8,354 nucleotides of DNA from the NCBI GenBank assembly GCA_030705745.1, contig JAUZPT010000111.1, positions 1 through 8,354 on the forward strand. Direction: 5' to 3'. The translations under genes were made by a program, and so were the position numbers. Position 1 is the stretch's first letter; the number at the start of each line of letters is the position of its first letter. Below are positions 1 through 6,679 of the stretch, piece by piece. This DNA comes from Bacillota bacterium. GTDB taxonomy: Bacteria; Bacillota; Bacilli; Bacillales; Cytobacillaceae. Under the pieces are notes generated by a model. It saw nothing but the letters and a program-made list of their open reading frames with translations. It was not told the DNA's origin and searched no databases.

Positions 1-912
1 CATATTAAAGGCTTTGAAGCTCTTGGAGCAAGTGTGACAAATGAACAGGGTGCTATTTATTTGCGTGCAGACGAGCTGCGTGGAGCACGTATTTACCTGG
101 ATGTTGTCAGCGTAGGAGCCACGATTAATATCATGCTCGCTGCTGTCCGGGCAAAAGGGCGTACCATTATTGAAAATGCGGCGAAAGAACCGGAAATCAT
201 TGATGTTGCGACTCTTTTAACGAATATGGGTGCGAAAATTAAAGGCGCAGGAACGGATGTCATCCGGATTGATGGTGTCGACCATCTTCATGGCTGTCAG
301 CATACGATTATTCCTGATCGAATTGAAGCGGGAACGTACATCATTCTCGGTGCTGCAGTTGGGGAAGGAGTCTTGATCGACAACGTCATTCCACATCATT
401 TGGAATCACTCATCGCCAAGTTGCGCGAAATGGGCATTCAAATCGAAGCGGGAGACGACCAGATTTTTGTTGCCGGAAACAGTTCTTTTAAAGCGGTTGA
501 TATAAAAACATTGGTCTACCCGGGGTTCCCGACCGATCTTCAACAGCCGTTCACTAGCTTGCTGACGAAAGCTTCCGGATCCAGTGTTGTAACCGATACC
601 ATTTATGGAGCACGCTTTAAGCATATCGACGAATTAAGACGAATGAATGCAAACATTAAAGTGGAAGGACGATCTGCAATTATCAATGGTCCCGTCCAGC
701 TACAAGGTGCTAAGGTAAAAGCAAGCGATCTGCGTGCTGGCGCAGCGTTGGTCATTGCCGGATTGATGGCAGAGGGAATCACAGAAGTTACTGGACTTGA
801 GCATATTGACAGGGGATACAGCAACCTAGTCGAAAAGCTGAATGGTCTTGGCGCAACAGTGTGGAGAGAAGCACTGTCGAAAGAAGAAGTCGAACAAATG
901 AAAAACACCTAA
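1..912 (+). CDS. murAB: UDP-N-acetylglucosamine 1-carboxyvinyltransferase, MurAB/MurZ type (5' partial)
   Basis: This enzyme transfers enolpyruvate from phosphoenolpyruvate to UDP-GlcNAc, the first committed step of peptidoglycan precursor synthesis in the cytoplasm. The reading frame is open from base 1, so the start lies outside; the GTG at 34 is an internal Val codon. About 303 C-terminal residues are present of the roughly 420-430 usual for the family, so the loop with the catalytic Cys is missing. Visible conserved sites are PGFPTDLQ, whose Asp (codon 535-537) matches E. coli Asp305, DLRAGAA, whose Arg (733-735) matches Arg397, and HIDRGY (802-819). The PTDLQQP and [10 protein letters not shown] stretches and the C-terminal tail resemble the second Bacillus paralogue (MurAB, also called MurZ) more than MurAA, and the position before glpX and rho agrees. 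No terminator separates it from glpX. Confidence 0.96.
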   Translation, partial: HIKGFEALGASVTNEQGAIYLRADELRGARIYLDVVSVGATINIMLAAVRAKGRTIIENAAKEPEIIDVATLLTNMGAKIKGAGTDVIRIDGVDHLHGCQHTIIPDRIEAGTYIILGAAVGEGVLIDNVIPHHLESLIAKLREMGIQIEAGDDQIFVAGNSSFKAVDIKTLVYPGFPTDLQQPFTSLLTKASGSSVVTDTIYGARFKHIDELRRMNANIKVEGRSAIINGPVQLQGAKVKASDLRAGAALVIAGLMAEGITEVTGLEHIDRGYSNLVEKLNGLGATVWREALSKEEVEQMKNT

Positions 913-970
913 TCAATTTAGGTAAATAAACATACGGCCATTTTGATCGAGAAGAATGGGGGAAAAACGG

Positions 971-1933
971 ATGGAAAGAAGTTTATCAATGGAGCTTGTC
1001 CGCGTGACAGAAGCTGCAGCGCTCGCTTCTGCACGATGGATGGGACGCGGAAAGAAAGATGAAGCAGATGACGCAGCCACGTCAGCTATGCGTGACGTAT
1101 TCGATACGATTCCGATGAGGGGAACCGTCGTAATTGGCGAAGGGGAAATGGACGAGGCACCAATGCTTTATATCGGAGAAAAACTCGGAACCGGTTATGG
1201 CCCACGTGTGGACGTAGCGGTAGATCCTCTGGAAGGAACGAATATTCTTGCTTCAGGCGGCTGGAATGCATTAGCCGTTTTGGCGATTGCGGATAATGGG
1301 AATCTCCTGCACGCACCTGATATGTACATGGACAAAATTGCCGTCGGACCGGAAGCTGTTGGCCAGATAGATATGAACGCATCCGTGCTCGATAATTTGA
1401 AAGCGGTCGCACGCGCGAAAAATAAAGATATTGAGGATCTGGTTGCAACGGTCATGAATCGTCCGCGCCACGAACATATTATTGCCCAATTGCGCGAAGC
1501 TGGCGCAAGAATTAAACTGATCAATGACGGAGATGTTGCAGGCGCAATCAATACAGCGTTTGACCATACCGGTGTCGACATTTTATTTGGCTCTGGTGGT
1601 GCCCCTGAAGGTGTACTTGCTGCGGTTGCGTTAAAATGCCTAGGCGGTGAAATTTTAGGTAAGCTGGTTCCACAAAATGATGCCGAACTTGAACGATGCA
1701 AGAAAATGGGACTTGATGTAGACCGCATTCTCCGCATGGAAGACCTGGTTCGTGGAGATGATGCTATTTTCGCAGCAACAGGCGTGACAGATGGAGAATT
1801 GCTCAAAGGCGTTCAATTCAAAGGGTCATACGGCTCAACCCATTCAATCGTCATGAGAGCGAAATCGGGAACGGTTCGATTTATCGAAGGCCAGCACAGC
1901 TTGCATAAAAAGCCAAATCTCGTCATCAGATAA
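971..1933 (+). CDS. glpX: Fructose-1,6-bisphosphatase, class II (GlpX)
   Basis: Hydrolyses fructose 1,6-bisphosphate to fructose 6-phosphate in gluconeogenesis; a cytoplasmic, metal-dependent enzyme of the inositol-monophosphatase-like fold. I chose ATG 971 ([12 protein letters not shown], 320 residues) over ATG 956. The family begins at this Met, a G-rich ribosome site (958-962) lies 8 bases upstream, and with this start the metal and catalytic residues fall at Asp33, Glu57, Asp85, Glu88 and Glu213, the published E. coli GlpX numbers. Motifs seen are GEGEMDEAP (56-64), DPLEGT (85-90) and GSGGAPEG (207-214). Length is normal and nothing is broken. It begins 58 bases after murAB without a terminator or clear promoter between, so the two are probably co-transcribed. 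Confidence 0.97.
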   Translation: MERSLSMELVRVTEAAALASARWMGRGKKDEADDAATSAMRDVFDTIPMRGTVVIGEGEMDEAPMLYIGEKLGTGYGPRVDVAVDPLEGTNILASGGWNALAVLAIADNGNLLHAPDMYMDKIAVGPEAVGQIDMNASVLDNLKAVARAKNKDIEDLVATVMNRPRHEHIIAQLREAGARIKLINDGDVAGAINTAFDHTGVDILFGSGGAPEGVLAAVALKCLGGEILGKLVPQNDAELERCKKMGLDVDRILRMEDLVRGDDAIFAATGVTDGELLKGVQFKGSYGSTHSIVMRAKSGTVRFIEGQHSLHKKPNLVIR

Positions 1934-1936
1934 GAA

Positions 1937-1970
1937 AAGCTCCAGCGCCGTTTTGCGGGCGTTTGCGCCA
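1937..1970. repeat. GC-rich inverted-repeat remnant after glpX
   Basis: A short GC-rich block in an otherwise AT-rich gap. GGCG at 1958-1961 can pair either with CGCC at 1966-1969 (loop TTTG) or with CGCC at 1946-1949, giving two competing small hairpins. There is no T-run directly after it, so it is not a convincing intrinsic terminator, though it could protect the 3' end of the glpX mRNA. The AGCTCCAGCGCC opening looks to me like a dispersed intergenic repeat of Bacillales, but that is memory, not a search result. Confidence 0.4.
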
Positions 1971-2014
1971 GACATAAAAATTTACATCAATTTGGAAACC
2001 CTTACATTAGGGAG

Positions 2015-2051
2015 AGGTCATTTCTTCAGTGGAGAAGGGGTGGCCTACCCC
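2015..2051 (+). other. Stem-loop RNA element with two competing folds, glpX-rho gap
   Basis: AGGTCATTTCTTC (2015-2027) pairs along its full length with GAAGGGGTGGCCT (2034-2046), giving 13 continuous pairs around a six-base loop. Four pairs are G-U, which work in RNA only if the + strand is transcribed. A second hairpin, GGGGT (2037-2041) with ACCCC (2047-2051), uses the same bases, so the two folds exclude each other. A weaker hairpin TTGATC/GATTAA (2054-2059 and 2065-2070) follows, then a T-run at 2076-2082. The 11-13-base gaps before the T-run make a standard terminator unlikely. It may be the 3' end of the glpX transcript or an upstream part of the rho control region. Confidence 0.4.
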
Positions 2052-2111
2052 CGTTGATCATCTCGATTAAACCAATTTTTTTCTTCCTCATGAGTCTCAA
2101 AAAAAAATCAG

Positions 2112-2141
2112 TTGATTATTTTTTTATGAAAAGGGTAAAAT
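2112..2141 (+). promoter_or_regulatory. Possible sigma-A promoter for rho
   Basis: A TTGATT -35 box (2112-2117) and TAAAAT -10 box (2136-2141) are separated by 18 bases. This would start transcription near 2148 and give rho a leader of about 210 bases. The -35 box lies inside an AT palindrome, and the match is good but not unique in this AT-rich gap, so confidence is modest. Confidence 0.4.
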
Positions 2142-2147
2142 AGAAAT

Positions 2148-2361
2148 TGTTTCTATACTTCATTACTTTCCTTTCTCAAAACAATCGTATTAACTGACTT
2201 TCCTACTCCTCCAACTCTTATTTTTCGTAAAAGTGGGTACATTCTTTCATTCTGAAGTCCTAATTACTCTTTGAATAAGTTGAATACTAGATTTTCTTTT
2301 ACTGGGATTTTTTCGTGTGTGGTCGGAGTTTTGGAACAAAAATTCAAAGTGTGGTGTACTA
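2148..2361 (+). promoter_or_regulatory. Long C-rich, G-poor rho leader (probable Rho autoregulation region)
   Basis: The stretch before rho has no credible gene. Between 2151 and 2220 I count 21 C and only 2 G in 70 bases, mostly in pyrimidine runs such as CTTTCCTTTCTC and CTTTCCTACTCCTCC. Unstructured C-over-G RNA is the hallmark of Rho loading (rut) sites. In Bacillus subtilis, rho is known to be autoregulated through Rho-dependent termination in a long leader, so this region probably does the same here. I see no obvious intrinsic terminator in it; a short T-run at 2308-2313 has no good stem before it. Confidence 0.6.
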
Positions 2362-3642
2362 ATGGAATTGACAATTTCTAGTTTAGAAAATATGAAGCTC
2401 AAGGAACTTTATGAGCTTGCAAAAGAATACAAAGTTGCGTACTATAGCAAATTAACAAAAAAAGAATTAATCTTCGCCATCCTTAAAGCTCGTGCCGAAC
2501 AACAAGGTTATTTCTTTATGGAAGGCGTCCTTGAAATCATCCAATCGGAAGGCTTCGGATTCCTTCGGCCAATCAACTACTCGCCAAGCTCACAGGATAT
2601 TTACATTTCCGCCTCTCAAATCCGCCGCTTCGATCTTCGCAATGGCGATAAAGTTTCCGGGAAAGTGCGTCCACCGAAAGAAAACGAACGCTATTTTGGA
2701 CTTCTGCAAGTGGAAGCAGTCAATGGTGATGATCCGGAATCGGCAAAGGAACGCATTCATTTCCCAGGCTTGACGGCGCTTTATCCGAATCGCCAAATGA
2801 AACTGGAAACGACACCTAAGCATCTTTCGACCCGAATTATGGATGTTATCGCTCCTGTCGGCTTTGGGCAGCGTGGCTTGATCGTTGCGCCTCCAAAAGC
2901 GGGTAAAACGATGTTAATCAAGGAAATTGCAAACAGCATCACAACGAATCATCCAGAAGCTGAACTGATCGTCCTCTTGATTGACGAGCGCCCGGAGGAA
3001 GTAACCGATATCGAACGCTCAGTTGCCGGAGATGTCGTCAGCTCGACGTTTGATGAAGTGCCTGAAAATCATATTAAAGTGGCAGAGCTTGTTCTTGATC
3101 GCGCGATGCGCCTTGTTGAGCATAAGCGCGATGTCATTATTCTTATGGACAGCATTACACGCCTTGCCCGTGCGTACAATCTCGTAATCCCGCCAAGCGG
3201 CCGAACATTATCGGGAGGTATCGACCCTGCTGCCTTCCATCGTCCGAAGCGCTTTTTCGGGGCGGCGAGGAATATTGAAGAAGGTGGAAGCCTGACCATT
3301 TTGGCGACGGCACTCGTGGATACGGGTTCACGAATGGATGACGTCATTTACGAGGAGTTCAAAGGAACAGGAAATATGGAATTGCATCTTGACCGTGCTC
3401 TTGCGGAACGTCGCATTTTCCCTGCGCTCGATATCCGACGCTCGGGTACACGTAAAGAAGAATTGCTCATTCCGAAGGATCATTTGGACAAGCTGTGGGC
3501 CATCCGCAAATCAATGTCAGACACGCCTGACTTTGCGGAACGCTTCTTGAGAAAGCTGAAACAATCGAAATCGAACGAAGAATTTTTTGCCATTCTTGGT
3601 GAGGAAATGAAGGGGAGTCGCTCGACGAACCGCCAGCAATAA
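2362..3642 (+). CDS. rho: Transcription termination factor Rho
   Basis: Hexameric RNA-dependent ATPase/translocase that binds C-rich untranslated RNA and ends transcription. From ATG 2362 the protein has 426 residues, as in Bacillus subtilis (427). An in-frame GTG at 2317 would add 15 residues; I reject it because the family starts at [17 protein letters not shown] and a GGTG ribosome-site core (2353-2356) sits 5 bases before the ATG. Domains in order: Rho_N helical part (about 1-45), cold-shock RNA-binding domain (about 50-120, with EGVLEI and GFGFLR), then the RecA-like motor. The motor shows Walker A APPKAGKT (176-183, Lys182), Walker B ending at Asp263 followed by SITR, the Q-loop LSGGID (283-288) and the conserved [10 protein letters not shown] stretch. 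There is no terminator after it before the rpmE promoter at 3658, so rho transcripts may read into rpmE. Confidence 0.98.
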   Translation: MELTISSLENMKLKELYELAKEYKVAYYSKLTKKELIFAILKARAEQQGYFFMEGVLEIIQSEGFGFLRPINYSPSSQDIYISASQIRRFDLRNGDKVSGKVRPPKENERYFGLLQVEAVNGDDPESAKERIHFPGLTALYPNRQMKLETTPKHLSTRIMDVIAPVGFGQRGLIVAPPKAGKTMLIKEIANSITTNHPEAELIVLLIDERPEEVTDIERSVAGDVVSSTFDEVPENHIKVAELVLDRAMRLVEHKRDVIILMDSITRLARAYNLVIPPSGRTLSGGIDPAAFHRPKRFFGAARNIEEGGSLTILATALVDTGSRMDDVIYEEFKGTGNMELHLDRALAERRIFPALDIRRSGTRKEELLIPKDHLDKLWAIRKSMSDTPDFAERFLRKLKQSKSNEEFFAILGEEMKGSRSTNRQQ

Positions 3643-3657
3643 GAAGAAGTTCCCATC

Positions 3658-3686
3658 TTGCATAAAACGTTTTTCCTTGTTATAAT
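3658..3686 (+). promoter_or_regulatory. Sigma-A promoter of rpmE
   Basis: A perfect TATAAT -10 (3681-3686) is preceded by TGT, making an extended -10, and a weak TTGCAT -35 (3658-3663) lies exactly 17 bases upstream. Transcription should start around 3691-3693, leaving a leader of about 100 bases before rpmE. The promoter starts only 15 bases after the rho stop codon. Confidence 0.75.
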
Positions 3687-3690
3687 GTGT

Positions 3691-3790
3691 ACAGTGTGTT
3701 TTTAGCATATTCCATTTTCGTCTTAGACAAGCATGGAATGGAATTGATAACTCTGTTTCGAATGATTCAGGGCGGAAGGAGATGAAAAGA
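3691..3790 (+). promoter_or_regulatory. rpmE leader with inverted repeat (candidate L31 autoregulatory leader)
   Basis: The leader contains an 8-bp inverted repeat, ATTCCATT (3709-3716) with AATGGAAT (3737-3744), around a 20-base loop. A second ATGGA at 3733-3737 offers a competing pairing with TCCAT at 3711-3715. Ribosomal protein L31 leaders have been described by comparative genomics in Firmicutes, so a feedback leader is plausible. I cannot show that this sequence matches that model. The ribosome site AAGGAG (3776-3781) is near the end of the leader. Confidence 0.4.
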
Positions 3791-4003
3791 ATGAAAGCAG
3801 GAATTCATCCTAATTACAAAATAGCAATGGTGAAATGCGCTTGCGGTAACGAGTTTGAAACAGGTTCTGTTAAAAACGAAATCCGCGTTGAGACTTGCTC
3901 TGAGTGCCATCCATTCTATACTGGACGTCAAAAGTTTGCTGAAGCTGGCGGACGTGTTGATCGTTTCAACAAAAAATATGGCATCAAATCAGAACAACAA
4001 TAA
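3791..4003 (+). CDS. rpmE: 50S ribosomal protein L31, zinc-binding type
   Basis: Small protein of the large ribosomal subunit. I start at ATG 3791 ([10 protein letters not shown], 70 residues) rather than ATG 3782: the ribosome site AAGGAG at 3776-3781 abuts the 3782 ATG but stands 9 bases from 3791, and L31 proteins begin MKxGIHP. Cys16, Cys18, Cys36 and Cys39 form the zinc site, so this is the C+ (RpmEA) form used when zinc is plentiful, not the Cys-less YtiA/RpmE2 form. HPFYTG and [11 protein letters not shown] are family signatures. The gene has its own promoter and terminator, so it can be expressed separately from rho and tdk. Confidence 0.97.
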   Translation: MKAGIHPNYKIAMVKCACGNEFETGSVKNEIRVETCSECHPFYTGRQKFAEAGGRVDRFNKKYGIKSEQQ

Positions 4004-4010
4004 TTATTCA

Positions 4011-4046
4011 AAACAGGCAAGAAGCACAATCCCTTGCCTGTTTTTT
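4011..4046 (+). terminator. Intrinsic terminator of rpmE
   Basis: AAACAGGCAAG (4011-4021) pairs perfectly over 11 bp with CTTGCCTGTTT (4033-4043), with an 11-base loop and a T-run at 4041-4046. It begins 7 bases after the rpmE stop codon. Confidence 0.93.
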
Positions 4047-4080
4047 ACTTTTACATAAGTCATTTTTATATTGAATGACT
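4044..4080 (+). promoter_or_regulatory. Possible tdk promoter overlapping an inverted repeat
   Basis: TTTACT (4044-4049) and TATATT (4067-4072) are separated by 17 bases and would make a moderate sigma-A promoter just after the rpmE terminator. The -10 box lies in the loop of an inverted repeat AGTCATT (4058-4064) / AATGACT (4074-4080), which could be an operator or a stem-loop. The boxes are imperfect. Confidence 0.35.
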
Positions 4081-4130
4081 GAATATAAATAGATTTCATC
4101 GTGGTTTGCATGGAAGGAGAGGCCTGAATT

Positions 4131-4751
4131 ATGTATGTGATGAAGCAAAGCGGATGGGTTGAAGTAATCTGCGGCAGCATGTTTTCCGGAAAGTCCGAAG
4201 AATTGATTCGCCGAGTTCGACGAGCGCAGTTTGCCAAACAGAAAATAGCTGTTTTTAAACCGAAAATCGATAATCGCTATAGTGAGGAATCAGTCGTTTC
4301 CCATAACGGCTCCTCTTTTATTGCGTTGCCAATTGCCCATTCAACTGAAATATTGCAACATATTGATGCTGAAGTGGATGTCATCGCCATTGACGAAGTC
4401 CAATTTTTCGATGACGAAGTTGTTCGCATTATTCAACAACTCGCTGACAGCGGCTATCGCGTCATCACTGCAGGCCTCGATCAAGATTTCCGAGGCGAAC
4501 CTTTTGGAAAAATGCCGGCTTTGATGGCGGTTGCCGAGCTTGTAACGAAGCTACAGGCGGTCTGCGCCGTCTGTGGTTCACCTGCAAGCCGTACGCAGCG
4601 ACTCATTAATGGAAGCCCGGCGTCCTACCATGATCCCGTGATTTTGGTGGGCGCATCCGAGGCATATGAGCCTCGCTGCCGCCATCATCACGAAGTTCCG
4701 AAAAAGGCTGCCTTCTCTGAAGTTGAACAAGCCACACAAACATTATCATAA
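4131..4751 (+). CDS. tdk: Thymidine kinase, type II
   Basis: Phosphorylates thymidine to dTMP with ATP in pyrimidine deoxynucleoside salvage; a cytoplasmic, normally tetrameric enzyme. The protein has 206 residues; Bacillus subtilis Tdk has about 195, the excess being a short polar C-terminal tail after HHHEVPKK. The start MYVMKQSGW matches the family, and AAGGAGAGG (4114-4122) precedes ATG 4131 at normal spacing. Walker A GSMFSGKS spans 15-22, and Asp88-Glu89 in DEVQFF holds the catalytic base. The structural zinc site is Cys145, Cys148, Cys183 and His186 (CAVC and RCRHHH). The substrate-binding lasso region lies between these pairs. It has its own terminator and probably its own promoter. 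Confidence 0.97.
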   Translation: MYVMKQSGWVEVICGSMFSGKSEELIRRVRRAQFAKQKIAVFKPKIDNRYSEESVVSHNGSSFIALPIAHSTEILQHIDAEVDVIAIDEVQFFDDEVVRIIQQLADSGYRVITAGLDQDFRGEPFGKMPALMAVAELVTKLQAVCAVCGSPASRTQRLINGSPASYHDPVILVGASEAYEPRCRHHHEVPKKAAFSEVEQATQTLS

Positions 4752-4761
4752 TTCACGCGCG

Positions 4762-4796
4762 AAGCCTCCTCCGGTTAAGATCGGGGGAGGCTTTTT
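4762..4796 (+). terminator. Intrinsic terminator of tdk
   Basis: AAGCCTCC (4762-4769) pairs with GGAGGCTT (4786-4793). The stem continues through a T-G wobble and CCG/CGG (4771-4773 with 4782-4784), giving 12 bp, and ends in a T-run at 4792-4796. It begins 10 bases after the tdk stop. Confidence 0.93.
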
Positions 4797-4853
4797 GTTC
4801 CTTGGTAAAATTTCTCTGATGTGCTTTTTTGGAAAAGGGCAAGATAAAGAAAA

Positions 4854-4966
4854 CTCGCCGATTGGCTAGCCTTTAGGCGAAGACAGAGGCGTAGTTGCAC
4901 TTATCGCGCTCAAATCGCCACATCCTGTGGCTTTCGCCCGACTAGGACATCCTGTCCCTCGTGCGT
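4854..4966. repeat. Degenerate multi-hairpin intergenic repeat
   Basis: A GC-richer island in the 257-base gap between tdk and the lipoprotein gene. It holds three consecutive small inverted repeats: CTCGCC (4854-4859) with GGCTAG (4864-4869, one mismatch), GCCACA (4917-4922) with TGTGGC (4926-4931), and GGACA (4945-4949) with TGTCC (4953-4957). The last two have the same TCC loop and share the octamer CATCCTGT as a direct repeat 27 bases apart. There is no reading frame of note, transposase or target duplication. The make-up suggests a small non-autonomous dispersed repeat of Bacillales, partly decayed; only a genome-wide search could show copies. Confidence 0.55.
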
Positions 4967-5008
4967 TCAGAATTTATGGAAGCTAATAAAAAAGAGAGGT
5001 GTAATAAA

Positions 5009-5467
5009 ATGAAAAAATACGTAATTTTGGCGGGAGCGATGAGCCTCTGTTTAATCGGCTGCAATAAAAGTGCCGAAAAAGGTTATGACATAAAAAAAGA
5101 CCGAAACACACCGCAATTCATGTCGTACAAACCGAAACCCGCTGGAACCAACCAAAATAAACCGGTGGGCAACGATTTTACGAATCAAAATCCAAACTTC
5201 CTTAACTTGAATGGTACAAGTAGCGGAAGCTCCGCCAGCACAAGCATGGGCCTTGATGTGAATAAAGCGAAACAGACGATCGGACAAATGAAGGATTTGA
5301 GTCCGGGATCCATTTGGATTCATGGGGATACGATGCGCGTAACTGCTTATAAAAAAGGAACACTAACGAATAGAGAAAAAGCGATAGTAGAAGCACGCCT
5401 TCAGCGTAAACTTATTCAGGCGCTTCCGCGATATACAATAAAGGTGAATGTGACGGAGAAAAAATGA
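5009..5467 (+). CDS. Small lipoprotein, possibly YhcN/YlaJ-like sporulation lipoprotein
   Basis: I do not recognise a named gene. From ATG 5009 the protein has 152 residues; AGAGGTG (4995-5001) lies 7 bases upstream, and longer in-frame starts from 4961 fall in the repeat and would bury the signal. It starts with a charged MKK, a hydrophobic stretch (4-17) and a lipobox LIGC with Cys18, so it should be exported and lipid-anchored outside the membrane. Residues about 33-81 are a disordered linker rich in Asn, Ser, Thr and Pro. Residues 82-149 form a compact alpha/beta segment (VNKAKQTIGQMKDL..., GDTMRVTAYKKG, EKAIVEARLQRKLI, RYTIKVNV). This helix-strand-helix-strand order recalls the YhcN/YlaJ family of spore lipoproteins, which would suit its place near spoIIR, but the similarity is weak by eye. 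It ends in its own terminator. Confidence 0.8.
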   Translation: MKKYVILAGAMSLCLIGCNKSAEKGYDIKKDRNTPQFMSYKPKPAGTNQNKPVGNDFTNQNPNFLNLNGTSSGSSASTSMGLDVNKAKQTIGQMKDLSPGSIWIHGDTMRVTAYKKGTLTNREKAIVEARLQRKLIQALPRYTIKVNVTEKK

Positions 5468-5470
5468 CGG

Positions 5471-5496
5471 CATGCTCTTTAATGAGCATGTTTTTT
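5471..5496 (+). terminator. Intrinsic terminator of the lipoprotein gene
   Basis: CATGCTC (5471-5477) pairs perfectly with GAGCATG (5484-5490) around a six-base loop, followed directly by six T (5491-5496). It starts 3 bases after the stop codon. Confidence 0.92.
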
Positions 5497-5540
5497 ATGC
5501 GTTTTGGCACCTCGGAAAGTTTTTTACGTATTTATTGGTT

Positions 5541-5569
5541 TTGACGATGTCTTTCACCTATACTATAAT
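5541..5569 (+). promoter_or_regulatory. Sigma-A promoter of prfA-prmC
   Basis: TTGACG (5541-5546) and a perfect TATAAT (5564-5569) are separated by exactly 17 bases. The predicted start near 5576 gives a short leader of about 30 bases before prfA, with no structure worth noting. Confidence 0.85.
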
Positions 5570-5605
5570 TAGAATGTTATGGACTAAAAACTGAGGTGAA
5601 TAACT

Positions 5606-6679
5606 GTGTTCGATCGTCTTCAATCTGTTGAAGATCGTTATGAAAAGTTAAATGAACTTTTAAGCGATCCCGAAATTGTTAATGATTCAAAAAAATTACG
5701 CGATTATTCAAAAGAACAATCCGATATAAATGATACGGTTCAAGCATACCGCGAATACAAAGATGTTCGCGAACAGTTACAAGACGCAAAAGTGATGCTT
5801 GATGATAAACTTGATGCGGATATGCGAGAAATGGTCAAAGAAGAAGTAAACGAACTTCAAAGCCAATTAACTGAGCTAGAGGCTCGTTTGAAAATTCTTC
5901 TCATCCCGAAAGACCCTAACGATGATAAAAACGTTATTTTTGAAATTCGTGGGGCAGCTGGTGGAGATGAAGCTGCGCTATTCGCTGGAACGCTTTATCG
6001 CATGTATAGCCGCTTTGCTGATGCACACGGCTGGAAAACTGAAGTCATCGATTCTAACCCGACCGGCCTCGGCGGCTTCAAGGAAATCATTTTTATGATC
6101 AACGGCCAGGGTGCTTATTCAAAGTTGAAGTTTGAAAACGGTGCCCACCGAGTTCAGCGTGTTCCGGAAACGGAATCTGGCGGACGGATCCATACGTCAA
6201 CGGCCACGGTTGTTTGCTTGCCAGAAGCAGAAGAACTGGAAGTCGAAATCCATGATAAAGATATTCGCTTTGATGCTTTTGCGTCAAGTGGCGCCGGCGG
6301 ACAGAGCGTAAATACAACGATGTCAGCGGTTCGTTTAACGCATATTCCGACTGGTATTGTTGTATCGTGCCAGGATGAAAAATCACAGCACAAAAATAAA
6401 GACAAAGCGATGAAAGTATTGCGCGCCCGTGTTTATGATAAGTTTCAGCAGGAAGCGCAAGCGGAATACGATTCCGTTCGTAAATCGGCGGTAGGTACGG
6501 GAGACCGTTCAGAGCGGATTCGCACCTACAATTTCCCGCAAAATCGTGTTACCGACCACCGCATCGGTTTAACGATTCAAAAACTTGATCAAATCCTTGA
6601 AGGAAAGCTGGATGAAATCGTCGACGCATTGATTGTTGCCGATCAATCACAGAAACTTCAGGACGCTTCCAATGAGTAA
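5606..6679 (+). CDS. prfA: Peptide chain release factor 1 (RF1)
   Basis: Reads UAA and UAG stop codons in the ribosomal A site and triggers peptide release. The start is a GTG (5606), with GAGGTGA (5593-5599) 6 bases upstream, and the protein of 357 residues matches the usual length (356 in Bacillus subtilis). The N-terminal part (about 1-100) is rich in charged helical sequence. The stop-codon tripeptide of the PxT type is Pro187-Glu188-Thr189 in [14 protein letters not shown]. The catalytic GGQ loop is at 231-233 in [12 protein letters not shown]; Gln233 is the residue methylated by PrmC, encoded next door. The Ser after GGQ and the PxT motif mark RF1 rather than RF2, and no programmed frameshift is seen. 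The 3' end overlaps prmC by 8 bases. Confidence 0.98.
   Translation: MFDRLQSVEDRYEKLNELLSDPEIVNDSKKLRDYSKEQSDINDTVQAYREYKDVREQLQDAKVMLDDKLDADMREMVKEEVNELQSQLTELEARLKILLIPKDPNDDKNVIFEIRGAAGGDEAALFAGTLYRMYSRFADAHGWKTEVIDSNPTGLGGFKEIIFMINGQGAYSKLKFENGAHRVQRVPETESGGRIHTSTATVVCLPEAEELEVEIHDKDIRFDAFASSGAGGQSVNTTMSAVRLTHIPTGIVVSCQDEKSQHKNKDKAMKVLRARVYDKFQQEAQAEYDSVRKSAVGTGDRSERIRTYNFPQNRVTDHRIGLTIQKLDQILEGKLDEIVDALIVADQSQKLQDASNE

Noticed and set aside
956..970. Upstream ATG start for glpX
   Set aside because: The added MGEKR is absent from family members as I recall them, the spacing to any ribosome site is too short, and active-site numbering matches E. coli GlpX exactly only from ATG 971.
1195..1806. 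203-codon open frame on the - strand inside glpX
   Set aside because: It is fully antisense to a well-conserved gene, shows low-complexity Ser/Pro/Ala composition and resembles no known family; it is a shadow of glpX codon usage.
2037..2053. T-box-like string (GGGGTGG...ACCCCCG) before rho
   Set aside because: It recalls the AGGGTGG-ACCGCG antiterminator core but lacks the exact motif. There is no room for the usual upstream specifier stem between glpX and this point, and rho is not an expected T-box target.
2317..2361. Upstream in-frame GTG start for rho adding 15 residues
   Set aside because: The extra residues do not look like Rho, and the ribosome-site core at 2353-2356 is placed for ATG 2362.
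3782..3790. Upstream ATG start for rpmE
   Set aside because: Its ribosome site would touch the ATG; L31 proteins begin at the MKAGIHP methionine.
4961..5008. N-terminal extension of the lipoprotein from a GTG inside the repeat
   Set aside because: It would put 16 polar residues before the signal peptide and has no ribosome site; ATG 5009 has a good one.
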